Virus record (IMG/VR): IMGVR_UViG_3300027971_000202
Span: 1 to 25,548 of that record
Source: a virus
Strand: one strand, 5' to 3'
Length of the DNA stretch: 25,548 bases
Below, in pieces: positions 11,524-18,440 of this stretch. Positions within the stretch are counted from its first letter, which is position 1; each line of letters begins with the position of its first letter. Position numbers and translations under genes: made by a program. Under the pieces are notes generated by a model. It saw only the letters and a program-made list of their open reading frames with translations. It did no database searches and was not told the DNA's origin.

Positions 11524-11787
11524 TTAGCAATCCCATTTTCTTAGCGCCAACGCTTTGCGGGTTGGCTTGCCGTTTGGCTTTTTCATTGGTCCTGGCATGC
11601 CACCCATTCGTGCACAAAAAGATTTGCGTCGTGCAGCAGATTTAGAAGACTTAGCAGCCTGTTTGGCTGACACTGGTGGCTTCAAAGTGCCACCTGTTTG
11701 TGCTTTGTATGAAGCACGTCCTTTTGCATTGAGACCACCCGCAGGGTTTTTGCCTTCTTTGCGTGTCCATGCTGCTGTCTTAGCCAT
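11524..11787 (-). CDS. Conserved phage protein with an ARMGGMPGP motif (DUF6321-like)
   Basis: The core TAAWTRKEGKNPAGGLNAKG, then TGGTLKPPV, SFCARMGGMPGPM and a C-terminal KALALRKWDC, is a pattern I recognise from a small protein widespread in tailed phages, which I believe is catalogued as DUF6321. Its role is unsettled. The frame runs back to a TTG at 11841, giving 105 residues, but the ATG at 11787 matches where related proteins begin (MAKTAAW) and has AGAGG 8 bases upstream. It is the first gene of the minus-strand arm, next to the divergent virion arm. Confidence 0.72.
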   Translation of the reverse strand: MAKTAAWTRKEGKNPAGGLNAKGRASYKAQTGGTLKPPVSAKQAAKSSKSAARRKSFCARMGGMPGPMKKPNGKPTRKALALRKWDC

Positions 11788-11861
11788 CTGCATTGCCTCT
11801 GTCTTCGCAAGATTGGAGGTTGCGGCGTTTTTCGCCGCCAACCTCAGGGCAGGGTTGTTTT

Positions 11862-11885
11862 CCCCCCCTCCCTACCCTCCCCCCC
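11862..11885. other. Four-tract C run (G-quadruplex motif on the minus strand) in the divergent gap
   Basis: C7-T-C3-TA-C3-T-C7 on the plus strand gives four G tracts with 1-2 base loops on the minus strand. It sits between the two divergent arms, about 40 bases before the small-terminase start. A role in separating the arms or an origin-like function is speculation; assembly error in homopolymers is possible. Confidence 0.4.
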
Positions 11886-11925
11886 AATCGTTACATACGC
11901 TTTTAGGTAACAAGTAGGACTGTAG

Positions 11926-12363
11926 TTGATGAAACAAAACGAAGAGTTAATTCTCACCCCACAACAACAAGAGTATCTTGATTGGTTGTGTACTGCCCCT
12001 TCTGAGCGTGTTCCTGCTACGAAGACGTTGTTTGCCGAATCAATTGGTTTGGGTCGAAAAACTTTGCATCGTTGGGAAAAGAAAGATATTTTTGTTTCTG
12101 AGTGGAGAAAATCTGTAGACGAAGTACAGGGTTCTCCCGAACGCACACAGCGTCTTTTGGACACATTGTACAACAAGGCTCTTGACGGAGACATTAATGC
12201 CGGAAAGTTGTATCTGCAAGCAACAAACCGTATGGCTCCTCCATCTGTAACGATTAGTTCTGATAAGAAGACAGTGGATTTGACGGATGCCGAATTGGAT
12301 TCGTTGATTGCCAGTATTGCAGAACGTGAGAAGGCTGGTCGGGTTAAGTTGAGGGCTGTTTGA
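11926..12363 (+). CDS. Terminase small subunit candidate (helix-turn-helix)
   Basis: The N-terminal part is a helix-turn-helix (PATKTLFAESIGLGRKTLHRWEK, about 29-51). A helical segment follows (SPERTQRLLDTLYNKALDGDINAGKLYLQATNRM) with the repeat-like KAL-x-GD-x3-GK-LYL pattern seen in small terminases of the phBC6A51 type. It then has a C-terminal linker and an acidic/basic helix. Small terminases bind packaging sites on phage DNA and load the large subunit. It is the first gene of the virion arm, but the large subunit lies 4 kb downstream, which is unusual. A transcription-factor role is the alternative. Confidence 0.7.
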   Translation: MMKQNEELILTPQQQEYLDWLCTAPSERVPATKTLFAESIGLGRKTLHRWEKKDIFVSEWRKSVDEVQGSPERTQRLLDTLYNKALDGDINAGKLYLQATNRMAPPSVTISSDKKTVDLTDAELDSLIASIAEREKAGRVKLRAV

Positions 12364-12365
12364 TT

Positions 12366-12494
12366 TTGTTGACCTGTCCTGATTGTGGTGAGGAGTATCC
12401 TCCTCAGGTAACTGACTGGCTTTGTCCGATTTGTGGTGTGGATGATAAGAAGCAAATGGTGACGTTTGAATTGAGGGATTATGGCAACGACTAA
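12366..12494 (+). CDS. Small zinc-ribbon protein, 42 aa (TTG start)
   Basis: The frame from TTG at 12366 reads MLTCPDCGEEYPP, then WLCPICG: two C-x2-C knuckles (Cys4/7 and Cys20/23) spaced as in a zinc ribbon, followed by a short acidic/basic tail. It starts 2 bases after the small-terminase stop and overlaps the next gene by 14 bases. A rare start codon and a weak ribosome site make the exact start uncertain. The paired CPxCG motifs are unlikely by chance. Confidence 0.6.
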   Translation: MLTCPDCGEEYPPQVTDWLCPICGVDDKKQMVTFELRDYGND

Positions 12495-12786
12495 TGATGC
12501 GATGTTCGAGGCTTTGTCAGCCTCGTATCCGTCTGCCGGTCAGACCCTTGGTGACTTGCTGTACACGTTCTGGTCTGAGAAGGGTTTGCAGTACCGTGGA
12601 ACGCTGGCATATCAGTACCTGAAAGACCAGGGGGCTACGGGTGAGACTTTGGGCGATTTGTTCAATAGTTACTTTTCTACTACTTATGACATAACAACTT
12701 TTGATGAAGGCACATTTGACGAGTGGTTAGAATTATTAATATTTGACCGTTATGATACGGTTGAGCAAACATTATTTTCCCTTTAG
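12481..12786 (+). CDS. Hypothetical phage protein, 101 aa
   Basis: The product is acidic and aromatic-rich, with an internal repeat: TLGDLLYTFWSEKG at about 22-35 and TLGDLFNSYFSTTY at about 56-69. I have the impression that similar LGDL-x3-F proteins occur in environmental phages, but I cannot assign a role. Its position after the small terminase and before fibre-like genes suggests a virion or packaging accessory. Confidence 0.7.
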   Translation: MATTNDAMFEALSASYPSAGQTLGDLLYTFWSEKGLQYRGTLAYQYLKDQGATGETLGDLFNSYFSTTYDITTFDEGTFDEWLELLIFDRYDTVEQTLFSL

Positions 12787-12807
12787 GGAACGAAAGGTTA
12801 TATAGAT

Positions 12808-13182
12808 ATGGCAACATTTACTAAACTAGCATTACAACCAGCAGGCACCACAGGTGACGGTCTGGGTATTACCGTTGTTGCTACGGCAACAGCGGGTACA
12901 GCAATTCACACTGCATCAACAACAGCAACAACAATTGATGAGTTGTGGTTGTATGCGGTAAACACCGACACATCGGCACGAACACTAACTATTGAATTTG
13001 GTGGTGTTTCGGTGACAAAGGACATTATCCAGCAAAGTATTGCTGCTTCTCCTTCTGGACTTGTTCTTGTTTGTGCTGGTCTTGTTGTTCAAGGTAACGC
13101 AACAGCAAAAGTTATTCGTGCGTTTGCTAGTGCTGCAAGCAAGATTGAGATTTTTGGTTTCGTAAACAGAATCACGGCGTAA
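12808..13182 (+). CDS. Beta-rich virion protein candidate, 124 aa
   Basis: A Thr/Ala/Val-rich sequence with alternating hydrophobic residues (LGITVVATATAG, IDELWLYAVNTD, TLTIEFGGVSV, GLVLVCAGLVV and KIEIFGFVNRI) fits a beta-sandwich. Such folds are typical of capsid decoration or fibre-associated proteins. It resembles the 140-aa protein after the capsid gene in composition. No specific family is recognised. Confidence 0.68.
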   Translation: MATFTKLALQPAGTTGDGLGITVVATATAGTAIHTASTTATTIDELWLYAVNTDTSARTLTIEFGGVSVTKDIIQQSIAASPSGLVLVCAGLVVQGNATAKVIRAFASAASKIEIFGFVNRITA

Positions 13183-13184
13183 CT

Positions 13185-14093
13185 ATGACTAGGTACGCAC
13201 AGCGCACACTTATAGAGCAAGGTTCGGTTGCTAATTGGGGTAAGGCTGCACCTACTGGTATTGGTGTTGTTGGAGGTTATGGTGTTGCTACAGGTGGAAC
13301 TCCCACAAGCATTTCTGTCAGTTCTACCGCATACACAATGTTGTCGTTTACTTCAAGCGCAACTTTGACGGTTACAACTGCTGGACTATTTGATGTGCTA
13401 ATGGTTGGTGGTGGAGGAAGTGGTGGTGGCACTGGTGGTTCGGGAGGTGGAAGTGGTGGTGGTGCAGGTGGAATTGTAACTGCAACTATTTACTTAGCCG
13501 CAACAACTTATTCTGTTTCTATTGGTGCAAAAGCAGTTTGGTCTGGTGGTGCTGGTGGTATAGCAGGTTCTAGTTCTATTGGTTCTACAACTATTGGTGC
13601 ATTAGACGCTCCTATTGCGCTAGGTGGCAACGGATACTCAGGTGGCGCAACGGAGGCAGGGTCACTGCGAAATTGGGGCAGTTATCCTTCTGGCACATCT
13701 ACTATCACAACTACTGTGCCTTCTCAAGCAAACAATGGTGGAGCAGGTTCAGGTACAAACGGTGCAGGCGGAGGCGGTGGAGCAGCAGGAGCAGGAACGG
13801 CAGGTGTCGGTTCTGTTGGCGGTGCTGGTGGTGCTGGCTTTGATGCTTCTGCGTGGCGTGGTGAAGTTGCTTTGACAACAAGATATTCCGCTGGCGGTGG
13901 TGGTGGAGCATCAACCACTGGTGGTGCAGGCGGAGCAGGTGGAGGTGGGGCAGGTTCAGGGTCGGGTGCTGGAAGTGCTGCAGCCATTTCTGGAACAAGT
14001 GGTTACGGTTCAGGAGGTGGAGGTGCAGTCAATGCTATACCTGCTGGCGGAAATGGTGCAGATGGCATAGTTCTAATTAGGTTCAAGATATGA
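13185..14093 (+). CDS. Glycine-rich tail adhesin/fibre-like protein
   Basis: After an N-terminal ~60 residues, the stretch SSATLTVTTAGLFDVLMVGG opens a glycine-rich domain of the kind seen in phage receptor-binding adhesins. Long Gly/Ser/Ala tracts (up to seven Gly) are separated by short hydrophobic strands such as TATIYLAATTYSVSIGAKA, and the protein closes with GADGIVLIRFKI. In related adhesins such tracts form a polyglycine-II-like sandwich exposing host-range loops. The 4-base overlap with the next small gene suggests an adhesin/accessory pair. The repeats could drift by recombination, and the GC-rich repeats bias assembly. Confidence 0.78.
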   Translation: MTRYAQRTLIEQGSVANWGKAAPTGIGVVGGYGVATGGTPTSISVSSTAYTMLSFTSSATLTVTTAGLFDVLMVGGGGSGGGTGGSGGGSGGGAGGIVTATIYLAATTYSVSIGAKAVWSGGAGGIAGSSSIGSTTIGALDAPIALGGNGYSGGATEAGSLRNWGSYPSGTSTITTTVPSQANNGGAGSGTNGAGGGGGAAGAGTAGVGSVGGAGGAGFDASAWRGEVALTTRYSAGGGGGASTTGGAGGAGGGGAGSGSGAGSAAAISGTSGYGSGGGGAVNAIPAGGNGADGIVLIRFKI

Positions 14094-14275
14094 AATACGC
14101 AGCAGAAATAAGCACAGGAACAGTTACGCAAGTGCTTGTTGGCGATTATATTTGGGCAAACAATAATCTTAACGGTGAGTGGACTGATTGCACAGGTAAC
14201 AACCAACCGACAGCGTGTATTGGTTACACTTGGAACGGCACAGATTTTGTTGCGCCAGTAGTTGAGCCAGAATAA
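14090..14275 (+). CDS. Small fibre-associated protein, 61 aa
   Basis: The pattern YAAEISTGTVTQVLVGD, then NLNGEWTDCTG, then IGYTWNGTDFVAPVV resembles small proteins encoded directly after phage tail fibres. The ending G-Y-x-W-x-G-x2-F is the recognisable part. It may be a fibre assembly factor or tip component. It overlaps the adhesin by 4 bases and abuts the following gene. Confidence 0.68.
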   Translation: MKYAAEISTGTVTQVLVGDYIWANNNLNGEWTDCTGNNQPTACIGYTWNGTDFVAPVVEPE

Positions 14276-14276
14276 T

Positions 14277-15680
14277 GTGGCTCGCACTTCTCGTTGGCTG
14301 ATATTTGCGCCAGTAGCAATCTTGGCGTTGTTTGCGCCGCAAGCCAACGCTGAACCAATAGCGGGGCTACAGACTACTTACTACACGATTGACTCTGTAC
14401 CTCCCACACGGTCAGAACACATCTATACCGTTTGCGGTAGTGAAGTGGAAAACAACATCAACCGTTCCTACAACGGTGAACCGTTTGAAGACTGTACTGT
14501 TGACTACTTCATGGTTCACATGACAGGGTTTATCGAGATACCGGAACATAACACTATTGAGTTTATGTATGCAACAGATGACGGTGGCATCATCAACATT
14601 GATGGTAATGAGTGGGGTAATTGGAATGACCAGCATTGCTCGTGGATGTCATCAGGACAGATAGACATTAGTGCAGACAGCCATCCTTTGAATATTTGGA
14701 TGTACGAAGATGGCGGTTCGACGTGCATAATGCTTGCATGGAATATCAACAATCAGGGATGGTCAATGGTTCCTGATGAGGCGTTTACAACCACTTATAC
14801 GGAGACAACAACCACAACATGGGAATCCACAACAACATCCACGACTACAACGACGACCACTTCTACTATTGCACCCTCTACGACTGTGCCTGTGGTAAAC
14901 GTGTCAACTACTACGACACCTCAAATAATTTACATCCCGCAACCAGAACCGACAATGCCAGAACCGCCAGAAACGGTTCCTCTACCACAAATAGTTGAAC
15001 CAGACCCGCCAGAGATAGTGCCTGTGTTACCAGAGATTGAAACATTTCCACCAGAAACATTAGAACTACCTCCTGACACCTACCCTACTATTGAGCCACC
15101 GCAAACGCTACCGTTTGTCGGTGAACTGCCAGAACCACCTGACACAATTGAATTGCCACCAGACACAATGCCCGAGCCTCCTGCAACCCTGCCAATTGAG
15201 TTGATTGCAGAACTGCCACCTGAACTAGTCCAAGCCTTAGAGGACGCTAGTGATGATGTGTCTTTGACCGATGAACAGTTTGCTACAGTGGTAGAAGCCA
15301 TTGCAGATTTAACACCATCAGAGGCAGTAGCACTGATTGAGCAAATCCTTACTACCGCAGTAACACCAGAGCAGGCAACAGAACTGGCATCCAACCCAGA
15401 TGTGCTTGCGGTTGTCACCTCAGAACAGGCAGAAGAAATCTTTGCCACTATTGATGTAACCGAATTAGATAACACTCAACTGGACGCTTTGGTTGAAGCG
15501 GTTCAATCTGCTCCCGTGAGCGTGCGTAAGGCGTTTGAAAAGACCATCAACGTATTTGATGATGGTTTAGGTGACTACGTACCAATTGGTTCTAATGTCC
15601 CCGTAGACACTCGCAGGACGCTTATAGCGGTTGCTGCTGGGGCAGCCACCATTGCAGCAGGGCAACGAAGGCAGAAGTAA
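14277..15680 (+). CDS. Secreted or membrane-anchored PA14-like protein with Thr-rich and Pro/Glu-rich stalk
   Basis: A signal peptide (basic ARTSR, then a hydrophobic run, with a likely cut after ANA near residue 25) is followed by a PA14-like beta-sandwich at about 30-165. The best match is GFIEIPEHNTIEFMYATDDGGIINIDG, with cysteines suggesting a disulfide. Next come a threonine-rich mucin-like stretch, a long Pro-Glu-Pro-Pro stalk, an acidic helical region and a hydrophobic C-terminal helix ending RRQK. The frame also permits a TTG start at 14262; GTG at 14277 gives a cleaner signal peptide right after the upstream stop. PA14 domains commonly bind carbohydrates. Export by the host would be unusual for a virion fibre and suggests a surface-displayed phage product. 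Confidence 0.68.
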   Translation: MARTSRWLIFAPVAILALFAPQANAEPIAGLQTTYYTIDSVPPTRSEHIYTVCGSEVENNINRSYNGEPFEDCTVDYFMVHMTGFIEIPEHNTIEFMYATDDGGIINIDGNEWGNWNDQHCSWMSSGQIDISADSHPLNIWMYEDGGSTCIMLAWNINNQGWSMVPDEAFTTTYTETTTTTWESTTTSTTTTTTTSTIAPSTTVPVVNVSTTTTPQIIYIPQPEPTMPEPPETVPLPQIVEPDPPEIVPVLPEIETFPPETLELPPDTYPTIEPPQTLPFVGELPEPPDTIELPPDTMPEPPATLPIELIAELPPELVQALEDASDDVSLTDEQFATVVEAIADLTPSEAVALIEQILTTAVTPEQATELASNPDVLAVVTSEQAEEIFATIDVTELDNTQLDALVEAVQSAPVSVRKAFEKTINVFDDGLGDYVPIGSNVPVDTRRTLIAVAAGAATIAAGQRRQK

Positions 15681-15697
15681 CAGCCAGCACTATAGGT

Positions 15698-15868
15698 GTG
15701 AAGAAAATATTCTCTGAAATCCATGGTTTGACCTGGACTCTAGCCGGCACTGGAATGGTGCTGATTACGTTGTCAGGTTCTACAAGGGTTTTTGGTATTC
15801 AAATCACATTAGTAGCAATAGCCATTCACCTACTCGGTGCTATCTTTGGAGATACCAGTGAAAAATAA
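15698..15868 (+). CDS. Small two-helix membrane protein (holin candidate 1)
   Basis: GTG at 15698 opens a 56-residue frame: MKKIFSEIHG, then two hydrophobic segments (LTWTLAGTGMVLITLSG and IQITLVAIAIHLLGAIFG) separated by a short polar turn, and a charged end. Size and topology suit a small holin or antiholin. It overlaps the next gene by 11 bases. The start has only a weak ribosome site (TATAGGT). Confidence 0.6.
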   Translation: MKKIFSEIHGLTWTLAGTGMVLITLSGSTRVFGIQITLVAIAIHLLGAIFGDTSEK

Positions 15869-16112
15869 TAATCAGTCAGTTGACCAGACCGCCAAGGGTG
15901 GTGTTTTGGGTATTGTTGTGTACTTGTGCGTGAAGTACAATGTTGATGCTGCTTTGACAGCAATGGCAATGCCATTGGTGGCTGCAGGATTGTCATGGGC
16001 TTCGACAAAGATTGGCGACCCAACTGTTGCATCGTTCATTGGTTCTAAGACATCACAGGGCAAGCCATTGACTGTCAAGAAGGCTGCTAAGAAAAAGGTT
16101 GTAGTAAAATAA
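15858..16112 (+). CDS. Small membrane protein with Lys-rich tail (holin candidate 2)
   Basis: GTG at 15858 is chosen because GGAG lies 7 bases upstream; the frame extends further up but only across the previous gene. The product has one or two hydrophobic segments (GVLGIVVYLCVKYNVDAALTAMAMPLVAAGL) and a strongly basic C-terminus (KKAAKKKVVVK), as many holins have. Together with the preceding small membrane protein it may be a holin/antiholin pair. The start overlaps the upstream gene, and the stop overlaps the next start as TAATG. Confidence 0.65.
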   Translation: MKNNNQSVDQTAKGGVLGIVVYLCVKYNVDAALTAMAMPLVAAGLSWASTKIGDPTVASFIGSKTSQGKPLTVKKAAKKKVVVK

Positions 16113-16390
16113 TGGCTGTTAAAAAAGCAGTTAAAAAAAATGATGCTGAGGATAAACGCAAAATTGCCGTTTATTCAGATAAACGCAAAATTGCTGAAAA
16201 AAAAGGTAAGCAAGCAAAAAAAACACAACGCAACATGGATGCCATTCGTGCTGGCGGTCAAGTGCAAAATAGGTCACGTTATTATGAAGGCATAGATGAA
16301 AAAGGTGGGTATTCTGCTCTTCAAGTGGGTAATCAATATTTTGGTGAAACCAAAAAGAAAACCAAAAGACCTACTGTCAAAAAGAAATAA
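16112..16390 (+). CDS. Hypothetical very basic protein, 92 aa
   Basis: About a third of residues are Lys or Arg, in runs at both ends (KKAVKKNDAEDKRK and KKKTKRPTVKKK), around a central QVQNRSRYYEGIDEKGGYSALQVG. It could bind DNA or be packaged into the head, but no domain is recognised. It lies directly upstream of the large terminase with no gap. Confidence 0.65.
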   Translation: MAVKKAVKKNDAEDKRKIAVYSDKRKIAEKKGKQAKKTQRNMDAIRAGGQVQNRSRYYEGIDEKGGYSALQVGNQYFGETKKKTKRPTVKKK

Positions 16391-17977
16391 ATGGAACTGA
16401 CCGACCTTCTCAATGAGAAGGAATGGCGCAAGTGTAAAGGTCCAGAGAATGCAACTACCGAGGAACTGGTGGCTGCGTTCTCCCATTTCTGCTCTAACTA
16501 TTGGCACATCAGACATCCTGAGCGTGGTCGTATCAAGTTTGAAATGCGTGAAGCACAAATTGAAACTGTGCAATGTTGGATTGAAGACCGATACACAATT
16601 GTGTTAAAGGCTCGTCAAATTGGATTTTCTACTTTGGCAGCCACATTTACTTTTTGGGAACAATTCTTTTGGCCCGACCGATTTACCGTAATGCTTTCAC
16701 GCACCGAGCGTGAAGCAGCCAAGTTGCTACAGAAAACTAAATACGGTTACAAAATGATGCCTGCGTGGATTCGCCAGCGTGGACCCGACCTACTGTCTGA
16801 CAATCAATTAAAAATGGTGTTCTCTAATGATTCCTCAATTGAGTCACTACCTTCTGGCAATGACCCTGCTCGTGGAGAATCCGTATATCGAGTGTTCATT
16901 GACGAGATGGCGTTTATCCCTAATGCTGCTGAAGCATGGGCATCCATTGAGCCAATTGCCGATGTTGGTGGACGCGTGAACTGTCTTAGCACAGCCAACG
17001 GTGAAGGCAACATATTTCACGAATTGTGGGTTGGTTCACAAACTGGTAATAACCGTTTTACTGGAATCTTTTTCCCTTGGTCTGCTGGAGACCGTGACCA
17101 AGCATGGTATGACGCCAAGAAGGCAGATTTGCCTGATTGGCAATTGGCACAGGAATATCCGGATGACCCAGAAGAAGCGTTTATTCGTTCTGGTCGTCCA
17201 GTGTTTGACCTTGAATCAATTAGACAAATTGAACCTGTTGAACCAGACCGTGGATATTTAAAACATGGTTCTGGAAAAAATGTTTACACATTTTTGAAAA
17301 ACGGTGGAGAATTTGCTATTTGGGAATACCCCGACAAATATGAATCTTATGTTGTTGGTGCAGACGTTGCGGAGGGTTTGGGTCACGGAGACTACAGTTC
17401 TGCCCATGTTCTTTCTGCAAGCACGGGAATGATTGTTGCTCATTGGCATGGACACATTGACCCAGATATTTTTGGCGAAGACACCCTGTACGCTATTGGA
17501 AAATTTTACAATAATGCTCTTATTGGTGTTGAGTCAAACAACCATGGTCTAACAACTTTAAAAGGGTTGCAAAGGGCTGGATATAAAAATATTTTTAGAC
17601 AGAGAAAGTTGAATCAAATTAGCCCACAAATTAGTGAAACTTTGGGTTGGAGAACAACTGCTGTTTCAAAGCCCCTTGCCATTGACGAGTTAAATGCGGC
17701 AATTAGAGACATGTCAATACTTTTGTACGATTTTAAAACAATTGCCGAATTAAGAACATTTGTGCGTGAATCTAATGGGAAAATGCATGGTTCCCCGCAC
17801 GATGACCGGGTAATGTCTTTGGCAATTACAAATCAAATGCTAAAGTATGTTTGGCTTCCAGAATACAGGCAACTAACGGCAGAAAAATTCAACACTCTTG
17901 GTTGGTGGGAAAAACATCTAATAAAGAAGAAAGAAGTCAAAGAAGTCATGATTGGTTCTTTGAATGTCAGAAAGTAA
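16391..17977 (+). CDS. terL: Terminase large subunit
   Basis: The protein has the two-domain architecture of phage DNA-packaging motors. The ATPase half carries the Walker-A-like motif KARQIGFST at 73-81, Walker B with the catalytic Glu in VFIDEMAF at 168-175, and the coupling motif LSTANGEG at 199-206. The nuclease half has the metal-binding Asp in VVGADVAEG at 321-329, Glu381 in GVESNNHG, and a late acidic pair in PHDDRVMSLA. The length of 528 residues is typical. It translocates DNA into the prohead and cuts concatemers. The start is immediately after the previous stop. Confidence 0.95.
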   Translation: MELTDLLNEKEWRKCKGPENATTEELVAAFSHFCSNYWHIRHPERGRIKFEMREAQIETVQCWIEDRYTIVLKARQIGFSTLAATFTFWEQFFWPDRFTVMLSRTEREAAKLLQKTKYGYKMMPAWIRQRGPDLLSDNQLKMVFSNDSSIESLPSGNDPARGESVYRVFIDEMAFIPNAAEAWASIEPIADVGGRVNCLSTANGEGNIFHELWVGSQTGNNRFTGIFFPWSAGDRDQAWYDAKKADLPDWQLAQEYPDDPEEAFIRSGRPVFDLESIRQIEPVEPDRGYLKHGSGKNVYTFLKNGGEFAIWEYPDKYESYVVGADVAEGLGHGDYSSAHVLSASTGMIVAHWHGHIDPDIFGEDTLYAIGKFYNNALIGVESNNHGLTTLKGLQRAGYKNIFRQRKLNQISPQISETLGWRTTAVSKPLAIDELNAAIRDMSILLYDFKTIAELRTFVRESNGKMHGSPHDDRVMSLAITNQMLKYVWLPEYRQLTAEKFNTLGWWEKHLIKKKEVKEVMIGSLNVRK

Positions 17978-17995
17978 CAGATTGGTCTTATAGTT

Positions 17996-18223
17996 ATGCA
18001 AGAATTTCGCTGTTTAGATTGTTTGGCAACCTTTGTAGAGGCAGAACTCCCTCGTAGGGGTTCTATTTGTTTTAAATGCCATATTAAGGGTATTAAGTGG
18101 GGTTTCACTTACGGTAAAGAAGACTTCCACGGACCAACGGTCGTGGAACGTCAGCGTGAGCAGATGCGACAAGCAGAATCTGCAGGTATAAAGGCTGAAC
18201 CAGTCGGGCAACGGTGGGTGTGA
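17996..18223 (+). CDS. Zinc-ribbon protein between terminase and portal, 75 aa
   Basis: Two knuckles, CLDC at 6-9 and CFKC at 25-28, form a zinc ribbon at the N-terminus. It is followed by the pattern GFTYGKEDFHGPTVVERQREQ and a C-terminal GQRWV. I recognise this layout from small proteins beside terminase or portal genes in environmental phages, where the role is unknown. A packaging accessory is possible from position. Confidence 0.75.
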   Translation: MQEFRCLDCLATFVEAELPRRGSICFKCHIKGIKWGFTYGKEDFHGPTVVERQREQMRQAESAGIKAEPVGQRWV

Positions 18224-18224
18224 C

Positions 18225-18440
18225 GTGGAACCAATCTGGGTTCCCATTGTCGTCGCAATCCTCATGGGACCAGTTGTCGTCGTATTACAACGACTCCGAA
18301 GAGAGAATACCGACCAGCATGAAGAGGGACGCATTCTATTACGGGTCATTGGTAATAAAGTGGACAAAGTTGCTAGCAAAATTGATGGGCATATTGGTTG
18401 GCATGATGGTGTTAAAGACAGTGTTAAGAAAGAGGACTAA
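18225..18440 (+). CDS. Small single-pass membrane protein, 71 aa (GTG start)
   Basis: The GTG at 18225 gives MEPIWVPIVVAILMGPVVVVLQRL, a clear membrane segment at the N-terminus. A charged amphipathic tail follows (DKVASKIDGHIGWHDGVKDS). Similar short proteins with a H-I-x-W-H motif are common in phages next to packaging or lysis genes and are sometimes proposed as pinholins or spanin-like parts. It overlaps the portal start as TAATG. Confidence 0.68.
   Translation: MEPIWVPIVVAILMGPVVVVLQRLRRENTDQHEEGRILLRVIGNKVDKVASKIDGHIGWHDGVKDSVKKED

Noticed and set aside
13711-13998. Minus-strand open frames across the glycine-rich adhesin
   Set aside because: Pro/His/Leu-rich translations are the mirror of GGN glycine codons; no independent evidence.
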